The position numbers and the translations under genes are program-made. Shown piece by piece: positions 50,872-59,522 of a stretch of DNA of 64,000 nucleotides. This stretch comes from VRUE01 sp963840565. Its GTDB lineage: Bacteria > Actinomycetota > Thermoleophilia > Solirubrobacterales > 70-9. The first letter of the stretch is position 1. The number at the start of each line of letters is the position of its first letter. The stretch lies in contig CAWIZH010000002.1 of the NCBI GenBank assembly GCA_963840565.1, positions 806,001-870,000 on the forward strand, written 5' to 3'. Under the pieces are notes generated by a model. That model did no database searches. It was not told the DNA's origin and was given only the letters and a program-made list of their open reading frames with translations.

Positions 50872-53800
50872 TCATTCCGGGTCGAACATTGCCACGTCTC
50901 CGCTCGTGTCGACGCTCGTGCAGAGTTTCCCGGAGGCACAGGACACGCTGGTCGGTTCCCCGCCCGTGGCGAAGCGCTTCGCCCAGGTAGCGCCGCTGTC
51001 TTTGGAAACAAAGATGGCTCCTTCATCGTCCACGGCCACGCAACTCGAGCCGGTGCACGTCAGTTCGGTGAGCCCGCCGGCACCCGCGAGCGCCTGCTTT
51101 TTGACTTTCGCTTTGCCCCCCGCTTCGATCGTCAGGTTGAGGACTTCATCGCTGCCGTCCACGGCGGTGCAGGAACTCGTCGAGGAGCAGGCGATGGCGT
51201 CGAGAGGAGCTGCGCCATCGACATTGGTGGCTGTCCACCCGGCGACTTCTTTGACTCCTTTTTCGGTGACGGCGACGTGCACATTGCCAGTCCCGTCGAC
51301 GACCGAGCAGAACGACGCTGACAGGCAGGAGACGTCCTTCATCGCCCCCGAACCGATGCTCACTGCAGTCCAGGAGATGCCGGAGGGTTTGGTCGAGTAG
51401 CGGATGAAGCCGCCTCCTTCCAGCGCCGTCACGCAGAACGAGGTCGAAGGACAAGAGGCGGCCCCTACGCCATTGGTGGGTTTGAAGGAGGTAAGGAAAG
51501 ATCCGCCGAGTTCAGTCGCGTGGTAAAGGTTACCCCCGCCGCCGCTAACTTCACCCGCTGCGAGCAGGCAGAGCGTAGTCGACGGGCATTCTGCCGCCTC
51601 GCTGGGGCTCACTCCCGGCCCGGTCCAGGATTTCCAAGTCGCAGCTTTGGAAGCGCTCACATTTGTCGCATAGAAAGCGTTGCCTTTACTGTCGGCGGCG
51701 ACACAGGTAGTTGTTTCGGGCACGCAGGTGACGGCCTTAAGGCTGTTGGGAGCGCCAACCGTCTGCATGTGGGCACCTTCTTCCCAGCGCACACACGCGT
51801 AGGCGGGGAGCGTCGTTTCGCCCGCGAAATTTGTGGCTTTCACGGTGTAAAGACCCTTCCCACCCGGGCAGCCTCCTTCGGAGGCTTCGCCATTTTGGTG
51901 GATCCACGTCGCGCCGGCACCGCCGCATTTACCCGCGCTCCCTGCCCGACCGCAGAGCGTCGTTTCGAATTGGCCGAAGCTCATCAACACTTTATAGGAT
52001 TCTTCTTCAGGTATTTCTACCGTCACTTCGACTGGGCGCGTGGTGAAGGTAAGCGACCCGCCTTCTTCGCTCACCCACGCATAGCCTTTGCCAGTTGCCG
52101 ATCCTTTGCTGTTTTTGAAGGTGCTTCTTCCTTCGTAGCAGGCAACCGCCGTCGTGGGGCATTGAGTCGAAGTCCAACTACTAAGTGAGAGCAGCCCTAC
52201 TTGGCCAAAGAGAATTTGAGTTTCATTCCCCGCACAGGCGATCCCGCGGCCAACGATTTCACCGACCCACGATCCGCTGGGAAGGTTTTTGGAGGAATTG
52301 ACTTTGTCACCGGGTGGCAGCTGCGCCGTCACTTTGGTGTTGAGGCTTCCTTTTCCGATGCACCCGCTTCTTCCTTCGGTTGGTTCTACTTCTGCACCGC
52401 AGATAACTCCGCCGGTTTTCAATGGGGACACCTGGCCGGGTATACGGTGGTCGGGAGTATCGACGTACAAGTTATAAATCTGGAAGTTATTGGGATAGCC
52501 GTTGTTTTGGACGCCCATGCAGTTGGGATCGATGATCGGCCCGCCTTCTTCCAGCAACGTGTGCGCTTCGACTTCCTGGTTGAGCCGCGTCCAGCCTTGG
52601 TCGTAGGTATCTCCGCTATAGCTGGGCAGGTTCAACCATGTCAGTTCTTCTTCGATCAGCGTGGCGAGTTCACCGGCATTTTCGCCGCTGTAGAGGCGGT
52701 CGTCCTGCGCCAACCGTCTGAGCGCGGCTTTGATTTTCGCCATCTCGCCTTTCGACAGCCTGTACTGATCGCCCGTGCCCGTCATCAGCGCTTCCAGGGC
52801 GGGTGTGACTTCTTCCAGGCCCAGGACGCCTGATTCCGCCAATTTAGGGTCCTCCGATACGAGTTCGCTGATCCTGCCCATGTGCGCTTCGTAAAGAGGC
52901 AGGAAATGTTTACCCGCCGCAGATGGGAAGGCGAGCTCGCCGCGGGCTTTGTACAGCGTAGTGAGCATAGCCGTAGCCGACTCAGCGCTTACCCCCTGTT
53001 GGGTCTTCAATGCTTGAGCGAACGAGCATTCGAAGAAGGGTTTGCAAATGACTTCAGTCGGCTGCGCGGTTCCGTTTAGTCCAACTTTGTTGAATGCCGC
53101 TTCGATGGCTTTGTAGCCCGCCGATCCTTTCCCAAGCCGTTCTTCTGCGGCCATCAGCGTCGCTGCTCGGGCATCCTCCAGAGTCGCCGTGGGGTTACCC
53201 TTCAGGAATTCCGTGAATCCTTGAAAGAAGACAATCGCGAATTCTTCAACGCTCACACCGGTTTCCGGAGTCGTTGCCGCGAGATAGAAGGCATGGCTCG
53301 TGATCGTACTGTTGGTGTGAACCCCCAAGTTGTCAAGACAGATTTTCACCCATTCCGACAGGGATTCGGGATCGCCCAGCAGGCTGGGTTTAGCCAGATT
53401 ACGAATTGGGCCTAGTTTGCCGGGCAGGTTCTCGCCTATTTCCCAATTTTCTTCTTCAGTTTCGTACATTTCAATGGTTGCGCCCATGATATCGGAGAGG
53501 CTCTCGTTCAAAGCACCAGACTGACCTGACTCCACTAGCCCGGAGGTGTGTTCGGTATAGGCATGCGTCCACTCATGGCCCACTATGTCTAGCGCGAGAG
53601 GAAAGCTGTTTCCGAAAACGACCTCTTTGCCGTTCCAGTACGCGTTTTCGTACGGTACGCCAGCTGCTTCGGCGAAGTGCACCGTCGATTCTAGTGGCGC
53701 CCCATTTTTGTCGTAGCTGTCGGATTCGGTTAGCCCATTATAGAATTTATATACGGTTTCCGAATAATTATAGGCGGTGTCGGTATCGGAATCTTTGGTT

Positions 53801-55980
53801 TCCGATTTACCCTCTTCCCGAACAAGTTCCCCCGGGAGTTTGGATTTTTCGTGTGCGTTATAGACGAGGCGATCCAAGGCAGCGTCAGTCTTAGGGATCG
53901 TGTCCAGAATTTCGCCGGTGACGGCATCGACTACGTATTCGACAGAGGTGTGGCCTTCTTCGCCGATCAACCACACGAACCACGCCAGTCGTGCATTGGG
54001 GCCGGAGATATACGGTGGCCGGCCAGCGTAAACTTGGAGGCGAGCCGGTTGCGCGGGGCGTCCAGAAGAGAGTGCCTTCTTGGCCACGTCGATTGCTTGC
54101 GTGCTGGAGAGCTTCGCCGTGTCTTGGGCCACGGAAACTTCGGGGATAGCCGAACCGGTGACGAAAGTGAGGAGTTCGCCCTTTTGCGATAGATGTACTC
54201 CTATGCCGCCGCCGAAGACAGGGAGCCCGTCCGCGACCTGCGAGAGGGAAACTTGGGATCCGCCGAGGTCGTTGGTGGAGACCTGCGCATCGGCGAGTTC
54301 GCCGGCTGGATTCGAGAGACCGAATAGGTCGCCGTAGTGGTCGAGCACGTCCTTCGCCTTAGTGCTGGGTGACTGGCTGGGAGCGATACCGAGCGCGTGT
54401 AGCGGTGTATGCATCCGCGCCGTGCCGAGCGCCCGTGTCTCTGGGTCGACGGTGACTGCCACCGATTCGTCATTTGTGCTGGCGTGTTCGAGGCGTTGTT
54501 CAGCCGCTTGGGCAATCGGCGCCAGAGAGACGTTCGGCGGCCCAGCCGACGTGGCCGTGCTGGTCGCACCGGTCCCAATTAGCATCAGTGGAAGCGAGAC
54601 GAAGCCCAATCCCAACGCGGCTCGCCATCTCAACCCTCGGGCCATCACTACATCGGGCCAGCTCGAGACGCTAGATATCCAGCCCGAGCGCGGCGTGCGT
54701 ATAGAGGTAACAAGAGATGCGAGCTGGCGCCGCGATGCCGGTCCTCCCGTAAGCAGATATGCCGTGCTGCCGACGAAGCAACCGGCAAAGGCCACCAGAG
54801 GTACGCGCCAAAGCAGTGCTCCGCCGGACGGGGCAAGGTGGATGCCAAGAAGGCCACCAGCCTGAGCGTCCACTCGGGTAAGCAAGGCAAGTAGCCAAAC
54901 AGCTAGCGTGGTGAGCATTGCTGCCCGAGCGGCATTGGCGAAACCGAGCCTGGCGTTCGAGTTGGAACGCTGCGCGGAGAGCCAACCGACCGCGAAAACC
55001 GCGACGAGCACCACCAGAGGCGCAACGGCAAGCACCAGCGGTGCACCGTGGACTTGGGACGAGCTTGCTCCGCTGTAGGGCAGCGCGCCGCCGAAGGCTG
55101 AAATCGAGCCGTGGCCATGCGAAAGGGCGTCAGCCCGCCAACTGAAGGGCACACCGAAGCCCGAAACCAACACCGCTGCCGCAAGCGTGGGCACGGCGAC
55201 TATCGTGGCAGCGACGACCCCGAGCGAGTGTCCGAAGCCACCCTCCGTAACGATCCCGAAGCCGCCGGCGATTGTCAAACTCCCGATGAGCGCAACGGAC
55301 GTGCTGACGACTAGGCTCGCGGCCAGTACACGAAGCGAAATGTTAACCGGGATCAGCCAGTCACCGAGCAGCCGCGATGCCACCCGCCGCCAGTCTCTAC
55401 CGTAGATACCAATGAGTCCGCCGATCGACGCGAAAAGCGCCCCCCAAAGGAGCGACAACAAGAACGCCCAAACGGGCGACGGGGACACACGAATGTCCGC
55501 ACCGAAGCCAGAAGCGGTGAAATGCAGCGGCGCAAATAGCGCAGTGAAGCCTGCAATCAATGCGTAGTAAATCGGCGCAATCACCGCAACTCTCGCCTTT
55601 CTTCGCGGCGAGCCCGGCGTCCTCTTGACCATCACGGCCGTGGCTGTGACGAACGCGAGGCCGAGAAGGACGAGGCCGGGAACGGCGGCAAAGCGCAGCT
55701 CAGCCGTGTGGTTGAAGAACGAAACCCCGACCAGCTGGACTAGGTACAACGCCACGGCCGCATTTTGGACGGCTGAAATTAGCGTGGCCTGTGCTGGGCC
55801 TATGCCGAGCACGTCGAGTAGCACGATCACCCCGGTCATGGCGATCAGCGCCATCGCGATGGCGAGCACAGCGGCACCCAGACCGGCTCCATAAGTCGCA
55901 ACATTCGCCCGCAGCCCGTCGGTCAACTTCGGCTTCTGAGACCGCTGTTCTTCCATCGATCCACCCTCCATAGCTGGCAT
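50872..55980 (-). CDS. Giant membrane-anchored M4 (thermolysin-type) metalloprotease
   Basis: A 1702-residue protein. Residues about 25-470 form a polytopic membrane domain with some ten helices. Then come an FTP/PepSY propeptide (about 500-700: LGTARMHTPLHALGIAPSQS, ARLQVYAGRPPYISGPNARL) and the M4 catalytic domain with zinc motif HEWTH at 802-806 and third ligand Glu826 in GALNESLSD. After about 1440 come seven repeats with a paired Cys each (VTCVPETTTCVAAD, VSCLSASFCSVVD, LTCTGSSCVAVD), most likely a disulfide-pinned seven-bladed propeller. Thermolysin-family enzymes are normally secreted; fusion to a large membrane domain is unusual. GC content is lower than flanks near 53.7 kb. Confidence 0.88.
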   Translation of the reverse strand: MPAMEGGSMEEQRSQKPKLTDGLRANVATYGAGLGAAVLAIAMALIAMTGVIVLLDVLGIGPAQATLISAVQNAAVALYLVQLVGVSFFNHTAELRFAAVPGLVLLGLAFVTATAVMVKRTPGSPRRKARVAVIAPIYYALIAGFTALFAPLHFTASGFGADIRVSPSPVWAFLLSLLWGALFASIGGLIGIYGRDWRRVASRLLGDWLIPVNISLRVLAASLVVSTSVALIGSLTIAGGFGIVTEGGFGHSLGVVAATIVAVPTLAAAVLVSGFGVPFSWRADALSHGHGSISAFGGALPYSGASSSQVHGAPLVLAVAPLVVLVAVFAVGWLSAQRSNSNARLGFANAARAAMLTTLAVWLLALLTRVDAQAGGLLGIHLAPSGGALLWRVPLVAFAGCFVGSTAYLLTGGPASRRQLASLVTSIRTPRSGWISSVSSWPDVVMARGLRWRAALGLGFVSLPLMLIGTGATSTATSAGPPNVSLAPIAQAAEQRLEHASTNDESVAVTVDPETRALGTARMHTPLHALGIAPSQSPSTKAKDVLDHYGDLFGLSNPAGELADAQVSTNDLGGSQVSLSQVADGLPVFGGGIGVHLSQKGELLTFVTGSAIPEVSVAQDTAKLSSTQAIDVAKKALSSGRPAQPARLQVYAGRPPYISGPNARLAWFVWLIGEEGHTSVEYVVDAVTGEILDTIPKTDAALDRLVYNAHEKSKLPGELVREEGKSETKDSDTDTAYNYSETVYKFYNGLTESDSYDKNGAPLESTVHFAEAAGVPYENAYWNGKEVVFGNSFPLALDIVGHEWTHAYTEHTSGLVESGQSGALNESLSDIMGATIEMYETEEENWEIGENLPGKLGPIRNLAKPSLLGDPESLSEWVKICLDNLGVHTNSTITSHAFYLAATTPETGVSVEEFAIVFFQGFTEFLKGNPTATLEDARAATLMAAEERLGKGSAGYKAIEAAFNKVGLNGTAQPTEVICKPFFECSFAQALKTQQGVSAESATAMLTTLYKARGELAFPSAAGKHFLPLYEAHMGRISELVSEDPKLAESGVLGLEEVTPALEALMTGTGDQYRLSKGEMAKIKAALRRLAQDDRLYSGENAGELATLIEEELTWLNLPSYSGDTYDQGWTRLNQEVEAHTLLEEGGPIIDPNCMGVQNNGYPNNFQIYNLYVDTPDHRIPGQVSPLKTGGVICGAEVEPTEGRSGCIGKGSLNTKVTAQLPPGDKVNSSKNLPSGSWVGEIVGRGIACAGNETQILFGQVGLLSLSSWTSTQCPTTAVACYEGRSTFKNSKGSATGKGYAWVSEEGGSLTFTTRPVEVTVEIPEEESYKVLMSFGQFETTLCGRAGSAGKCGGAGATWIHQNGEASEGGCPGGKGLYTVKATNFAGETTLPAYACVRWEEGAHMQTVGAPNSLKAVTCVPETTTCVAADSKGNAFYATNVSASKAATWKSWTGPGVSPSEAAECPSTTLCLLAAGEVSGGGGNLYHATELGGSFLTSFKPTNGVGAASCPSTSFCVTALEGGGFIRYSTKPSGISWTAVSIGSGAMKDVSCLSASFCSVVDGTGNVHVAVTEKGVKEVAGWTATNVDGAAPLDAIACSSTSSCTAVDGSDEVLNLTIEAGGKAKVKKQALAGAGGLTELTCTGSSCVAVDDEGAIFVSKDSGATWAKRFATGGEPTSVSCASGKLCTSVDTSGDVAMFDPE

Positions 55981-56160
55981 CGGTCAGGTCTTTGGTGATC
56001 GAACTACTGTGGGCTACGCTCGCACGAGTGGCAGCCATTGTCATCGCCATTGCGAGCGGACTTATTGCGAGTTCGCGTTCCAGATCGTGAACGTCTATTC
56101 ATGTAGGCGCACCTACGCGATTTTTAGTAGGTAAGCCGCGGAGCAGCTAGATTTTCACCC

Positions 56161-56802
56161 TTAACTAAGCAGGCCCATTCGCATTGCGATGACAATCGCT
56201 GTCTGAATCGAGGCCGCTCCCGACTTCGCACAGATGTCGCGTCGGATGTCGCGTACGGTGCTTGGCGCGAAGTCGAGCTGCCTAGCAATCTCAGCGCGCG
56301 TGAGTCCTTCAGCACTCAGCCTCAAGACATTCGACTCTCGGCTAGTCAAATGAAGCCCATTGTGCGCAAGCATTTGAGCGCGCTCGAGATTGACGCGACC
56401 GGGCGAAAAGTCATTCCCGCGCGCCATCGCGACGATCTCCTCGCAAATCCCACTGACGCTTTCATCCATCAGCAGCAATGAGTCGGGGTTGTAGCGCAGT
56501 GCATTGCGCATCTGGACGACGTTGGCGTGTCCAGGCAACAGCAACACGCGGATCGGTACTTCGCGCTCTCGCAGGTGCTTCAGAACACCAGCGCCGTCGA
56601 GCGCTGGCATCGCTACATCGAGCACTACGACATTGGGATGGTGCTGTTCGACCTTGCGCAGCGCCTCTTCCCCGTCGTTCGCCTCGCCGACGAGCTCCAA
56701 CCGCTCGTCCGCGCAGATCGCCCCGGCAACGTGCTCTCGCACAATCGGGTGATCGTCGGCAACCAGGACAGAAATTGATGCCTCGTTTGCGCCGCCCGTC
56801 AT
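56161..56802 (-). CDS. NarL/FixJ-type response regulator with atypical receiver
   Basis: A 213-residue protein. Receiver: VLVADDHPIVREHVAGAICA (acidic DD), phosphoacceptor Asp62 in VVVLDVAMP. Output: LTSRESNVLRLSAEGLTRAE, LDFAPSTVRDIRRDICAK (LuxR helix-turn-helix). Two switch residues are changed: the usual Ser/Thr position reads LLLPGH, and the conserved Lys of LLKD is Met (LLLMDES). It may therefore be regulated in a non-standard way. No histidine kinase gene lies beside it. The 180-bp gap to the protease gene (55981-56160) has no supported gene. Confidence 0.85.
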   Translation of the reverse strand: MTGGANEASISVLVADDHPIVREHVAGAICADERLELVGEANDGEEALRKVEQHHPNVVVLDVAMPALDGAGVLKHLREREVPIRVLLLPGHANVVQMRNALRYNPDSLLLMDESVSGICEEIVAMARGNDFSPGRVNLERAQMLAHNGLHLTSRESNVLRLSAEGLTRAEIARQLDFAPSTVRDIRRDICAKSGAASIQTAIVIAMRMGLLS

Positions 56803-57467
56803 CGTTGCTCTCTCACTTGCCCCTTCGTCCTCTCCTCCACCCGCCTCAAAAAAGCGCCGCCATCACCTCTGATAAACACAAAGACGACTTTGAAACCAGC
56901 GCGGCTTGAATACTCAGGTTTACTAGAACATCTATATCGCGAGAATCCGAAGAGCATGCGTCGATGGACAACTTTCCGAGGCACAGCTCCCTGAAGGGGC
57001 TCAAAACGCCCATTCATGATGTGGTCGACGTCAAGAGCGTCCAGGCGTATCCGGGGCCGCGAACTCGAGTTCCGCCGAGCCTGGTCGCCCACCTCACGCC
57101 GCCAAGAAGTCGTCCAGGGTAATCGAGAGGGATGCCGAGAACGTGAGCGTCGAGCAGCGAGTCGACGATTCCGTTCTCATCGCATCAATTTCGATTGGGA
57201 GCCACCGTCGCCCACCCACCAAGAGCTTTCTCGACACATCGGCCTGGGTCGAGGTGCGCCTCCACGGCCGTGCTTCAAGAGGGCGCGCCCGTGCGCGGCC
57301 GCCATTTGCAGTCTTCGAGGGCCGAAGCAGGAAGCCGACCCCCGAAACAATCACCGCGACCGAGATGCCCATCGCGGTCCCCGCCAGGCGACTAACAAGC
57401 AACCCCAGCCAGAGCGGCGCTACAGCCCAGCCAAGTGCCTTGCGCCTCGGGCGACACCTCTCACCCC
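56803..57467. other. Mostly gene-free stretch with a possible short membrane ORF
   Basis: No recognised protein. A minus-strand frame from TTG 57402 to 57094 encodes 102 residues starting LLVSRLAGTAMGISVAVIVS then GVGFLLRPS, one or two hydrophobic segments followed by basic, low-complexity sequence. It could be a small membrane protein or a decayed gene. The rest (56803-57093) shows nothing. Confidence 0.35.
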
Positions 57468-57557
57468 TTACAGCGGCGCGTCGGAGCGATCAACGATGCC
57501 GATCGCGATCAGCCGCCGGGCGAACTCCTCACGACTCCCAACCGGACCGAGAACATC
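57468..57557 (-). repeat. 90-bp repeat, copy 2 (pairs with 23822-23911)
   Basis: Same detached 29-residue C-terminal tail as copy 1, in the same orientation, 33.6 kb away. It directly abuts the AI-2E-like fragment on the other strand. Confidence 0.55.
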
Positions 57558-57722
57558 GTGACCATCGCCGGCGGGGCGGTGTTCGGGGCAGTCGGGTTGA
57601 TCCTCGCCGCCCCGTTTACCTCGGCGGCCGTCCGGATTTCCGGCGATCTCGCCAAGGCGAAGGCGGAAATAAAATCGTCGCCCGGCGCGGCCGGGCCTGA
57701 GCCTGCGGCAACGCAGACTTAG
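57557..57722 (+). pseudogene. C-terminal remnant of an AI-2E/PerM-family transporter
   Basis: The plus frame reads VTIAGGAVFGAVGLILAAPF then TSAAVRISGDLAKAKAEIKS before a stop at 57720-57722. The GGAxFGxxGLILAAP motif is the last helix of AI-2E/PerM transporters. Everything upstream of it is missing, replaced by the 90-bp repeat, so only the tail of the gene remains. Confidence 0.6.
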
Positions 57723-57736
57723 GAGGCTCCGCGCTT

Positions 57737-58378
57737 TTGTTGGCCCTGGCATTCCACAAGCTCGCGCGGGCGGTGGTCGCCGTCTGGCGCGATCCCGAGA
57801 CCAAGGCGTTGCCGATCGTCGCCGGAGCCCTGCTTTTCTCCGGAACGCTTTTCTACTGGCGCGTCGAAGGCTGGACGATCATCGAATCGCTCTACTTCTC
57901 GGTCGTGACCCTGACCACCGTCGGGTTCGGAGACCTCACGCCGACTACGCCGGGCGCTCAGATCTTCACGATCTTCTACATCCTCACCGGCATCGGCGTG
58001 TTCGTCGCGCTGCTGGCCTCGGTCGCCCAGCAGTACATCGACCAGAAAACCGAATCACCTTCGGCCCGGGAACGCCTCAGCGCCCGTCGGCCGCGCCGCC
58101 ATGGGTGGGTGATCGGCCACCCTGGCTTGGTGCTGCACTTCAGAAGCACCCCGCAGCGCTCTGCCCAGCGCCTCGGGAACCAATGGCCAGACCTCGGTTT
58201 CGAGCAGCCGCGCCAAACGCTCGGCCTCCTGGTTCTTAGCGTTGAGCGCCATCGGGACCGAGGTCCGCCTCATCTCCTGCCTCAAACTCAAACTCTCCGA
58301 GCCGAGTACCGCCAGGGTCCCACCCCATCCCGTCGAGCAGCTCGCTCGCAGAAGCTCCGCAGGAGCCCATTAGCTTGA
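57737..58378 (+). CDS. Two-helix K+ channel with probable aberrant C-terminus
   Basis: TTG 57737 has AGGAGG at 57721-57726. Residues about 23-100 are a classical two-helix pore: LPIVAGALLFSGTLFYWRVE, then the selectivity filter TTVGFGD and a second helix IFTIFYILTGIGVFVALLAS. After about 58080 the sequence becomes low-complexity and lies antisense to the minus-strand ORF at 58055-58291 and gene 58236-58541, which have strong coding bias. So the true end was probably lost and the present tail is readthrough across a junction. A complete channel would need about 110-240 residues. Confidence 0.65.
   Translation: MLALAFHKLARAVVAVWRDPETKALPIVAGALLFSGTLFYWRVEGWTIIESLYFSVVTLTTVGFGDLTPTTPGAQIFTIFYILTGIGVFVALLASVAQQYIDQKTESPSARERLSARRPRRHGWVIGHPGLVLHFRSTPQRSAQRLGNQWPDLGFEQPRQTLGLLVLSVERHRDRGPPHLLPQTQTLRAEYRQGPTPSRRAARSQKLRRSPLA
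58055..58291 (-). CDS. Small helical protein, unknown function
   Basis: Up to 78 residues from TTG 58291 or ATG 58276 (MRRTSVPMALNAKNQEAERL then ARLLETEVWPLVPEALGRAL). Codon third positions are strongly GC-rich in this frame. It overlaps the 3' end of the XRE gene in another frame and ends in sequence antisense to the channel tail, so its C-terminus may also be altered at the junction near 58090. Not recognised. Confidence 0.45.
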   Translation of the reverse strand: MSLRQEMRRTSVPMALNAKNQEAERLARLLETEVWPLVPEALGRALRGASEVQHQARVADHPPMAARPTGAEAFPGRR

Positions 58379-58541
58379 TGAGCGTGTCGACGCGGGCGAC
58401 CCGCTCTCCTCTCTCCAGTTGGCCGACAGCCGTGCGGTGAAGCGAGGCACGGACGGCTGCCTCTTCTTGGGAGAGGTTGGCGCGTCTGCGGCAGCGGGCT
58501 AGGTTTTTTCCAAAGCGGGCGGCAAGCTCTGGCGATTGCAC
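58236..58541 (-). CDS. XRE-family helix-turn-helix protein
   Basis: A 101-residue regulator: FGKNLARCRRRANLSQEEAA, VRASLHRTAVGQLERGERVA, then DTLIKLMGSCGASASELLDG, the five-helix XRE/Cro fold with the recognition helix around LHRTAVGQLERG. Known relatives repress mobile-element or toxin-antitoxin genes. It is in a minus-strand cluster of small genes 13 bp below the next one. Confidence 0.85.
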   Translation of the reverse strand: MQSPELAARFGKNLARCRRRANLSQEEAAVRASLHRTAVGQLERGERVARVDTLIKLMGSCGASASELLDGMGWDPGGTRLGEFEFEAGDEADLGPDGAQR

Positions 58542-58554
58542 TGTCTGCCCTCCA

Positions 58555-58770
58555 TCACTTGAGCGCGTAGCGGCGCGGACGTTTCCCCACTCGGCGCACC
58601 TTCTTCTCTTTCGCCAATCGTGCGAGGCAGTTGGCTACCGCCCCGGCGGAGCGGCCACCGAGGCCCTTGGCGATGGCGGTGACGGTCAGGGGCTCCTTGT
58701 GCTTGCCCATGTAGGCGAGCACAAGGTCGTCCAGTTCGCCGGGTCGGAGGCGTTTGGGCTTGGCGGTCAT
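58555..58770 (-). CDS. Small winged-helix/HTH protein
   Basis: A 71-residue basic protein: LRPGELDDLVLAYMGKHKEP, LTVTAIAKGLGGRSAGAVAN, CLARLAKEKKVRRVGKRPRR. The helix-turn-helix followed by a short KKVRRV wing fits a compact winged helix. Its ATG overlaps the upstream stop by 4 bp (ATGA at 58767-58770), so the two are coupled. Confidence 0.65.
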   Translation of the reverse strand: MTAKPKRLRPGELDDLVLAYMGKHKEPLTVTAIAKGLGGRSAGAVANCLARLAKEKKVRRVGKRPRRYALK

Positions 58771-59180
58771 GCCGACCCACCCCTTCGCGGATCGAGGCTG
58801 GCGATCAGCCCCTCGCAGGTGTCGCGGACGAGCCGGAAGCCGCGGATGATCTCTTCATCCCTTTCCCTCGACTCGCGTTCTCCCGCCGTATCGGCGAGGC
58901 CACCTTCGGCTTCGCGGCGTAGGCGGTTGAGGACTTCGGCCAGGTCGTCGGGCGGCATCGTCAGCTCGACGACCTCGCGCTCGTCCTCTGCGTTCCAGCC
59001 GAGGTCGTGCAACAGCCGGAAGTCTTCGCCGAACTCGATGCCCAGTCGCTCGGCCGTGGCGAAGTCGCTGTTTTTCTCCATCGCGATCCAGACGTCGCCG
59101 AGCGCGCCGAGGTGATTGCGGACCTGCTCGTAGAGCGCGTCACGCTGGGCGCCGGTGATCGTGGCGGTGGTGCGGGGCAT
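58767..59180 (-). CDS. Helical acidic protein of unknown function
   Basis: A 137-residue protein from ATG 59180, preceded by AAAGGAGGGGG, a strong ribosome-binding site. Read: LYEQVRNHLGALGDVWIAME, FGEDFRLLHDLGWNAEDERE, VVELTMPPDDLAEVLNRLRR, RDEEIIRGFRLVRDTCEGLI. Mostly helical, no domain recognised. First gene of a short operon with two HTH genes, perhaps an element regulator. A longer ORF from 59318 lacks support. Confidence 0.6.
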   Translation of the reverse strand: MPRTTATITGAQRDALYEQVRNHLGALGDVWIAMEKNSDFATAERLGIEFGEDFRLLHDLGWNAEDEREVVELTMPPDDLAEVLNRLRREAEGGLADTAGERESRERDEEIIRGFRLVRDTCEGLIASLDPRRGGSA

Positions 59181-59410
59181 GTGCCCCCTCCTTTCGGTCA
59201 GGGCACCGAAGAGCCGCCTGATGCCGCCCTCAAAGGCGATGGCGAGTACCGTTTCGCTTGCATCGAAGTTACTGCTTCGGTGCCAGGCCCCGGGGCGTTC
59301 CACCGCCGCCGGGGCCATTTATGTTTTGGCGCTGGCGAACTTAGCTCGGCCGCCAGGCGAAAGCGAGGCAGAACCGGCCGAAATCGGCGCTAATCCCCGC
59401 GCATCCGCGT

Positions 59411-59472
59411 CGTATTGGGCACTAGTGCCCAATACGGAGGCGATATGCGGGGGTGGTTTGATATTCCCCCGC
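59411..59472. promoter_or_regulatory. Perfect 26-bp palindrome, ATATGCGGGG box and second hairpin (arm C)
   Basis: A perfect 26-bp palindrome at 59411-59436 has half-site CGTATTGGGCACT. One ATATGCGGGG copy follows at 59443-59452, and arms GCGGGGG/CCCCCGC pair at 59447-59453 and 59466-59472. The GGGCAC/GTGCCC core and ATATGC box recall arms A and B. Before the IS481-type insertion this lay directly beside the tRNA-Gly 3' end. The rest of 59181-59522 has no gene. Confidence 0.55.
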
Positions 59473-59507
59473 CAGGGCCGACCGGCCCAAATGCAGGGGA
59501 ATCGAAG

Positions 59508-59522
59508 CGAAGCGGCTGAAGG
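59508..59522. repeat. 15-bp direct repeat, left copy (target-site duplication)
   Basis: CGAAGCGGCTGAAGG occurs here and again at 60797-60811, exactly flanking the insertion element. The right copy spans the acceptor end of tRNA-Gly. This is a target duplication of a length reported for IS481-family elements. Confidence 0.8.
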
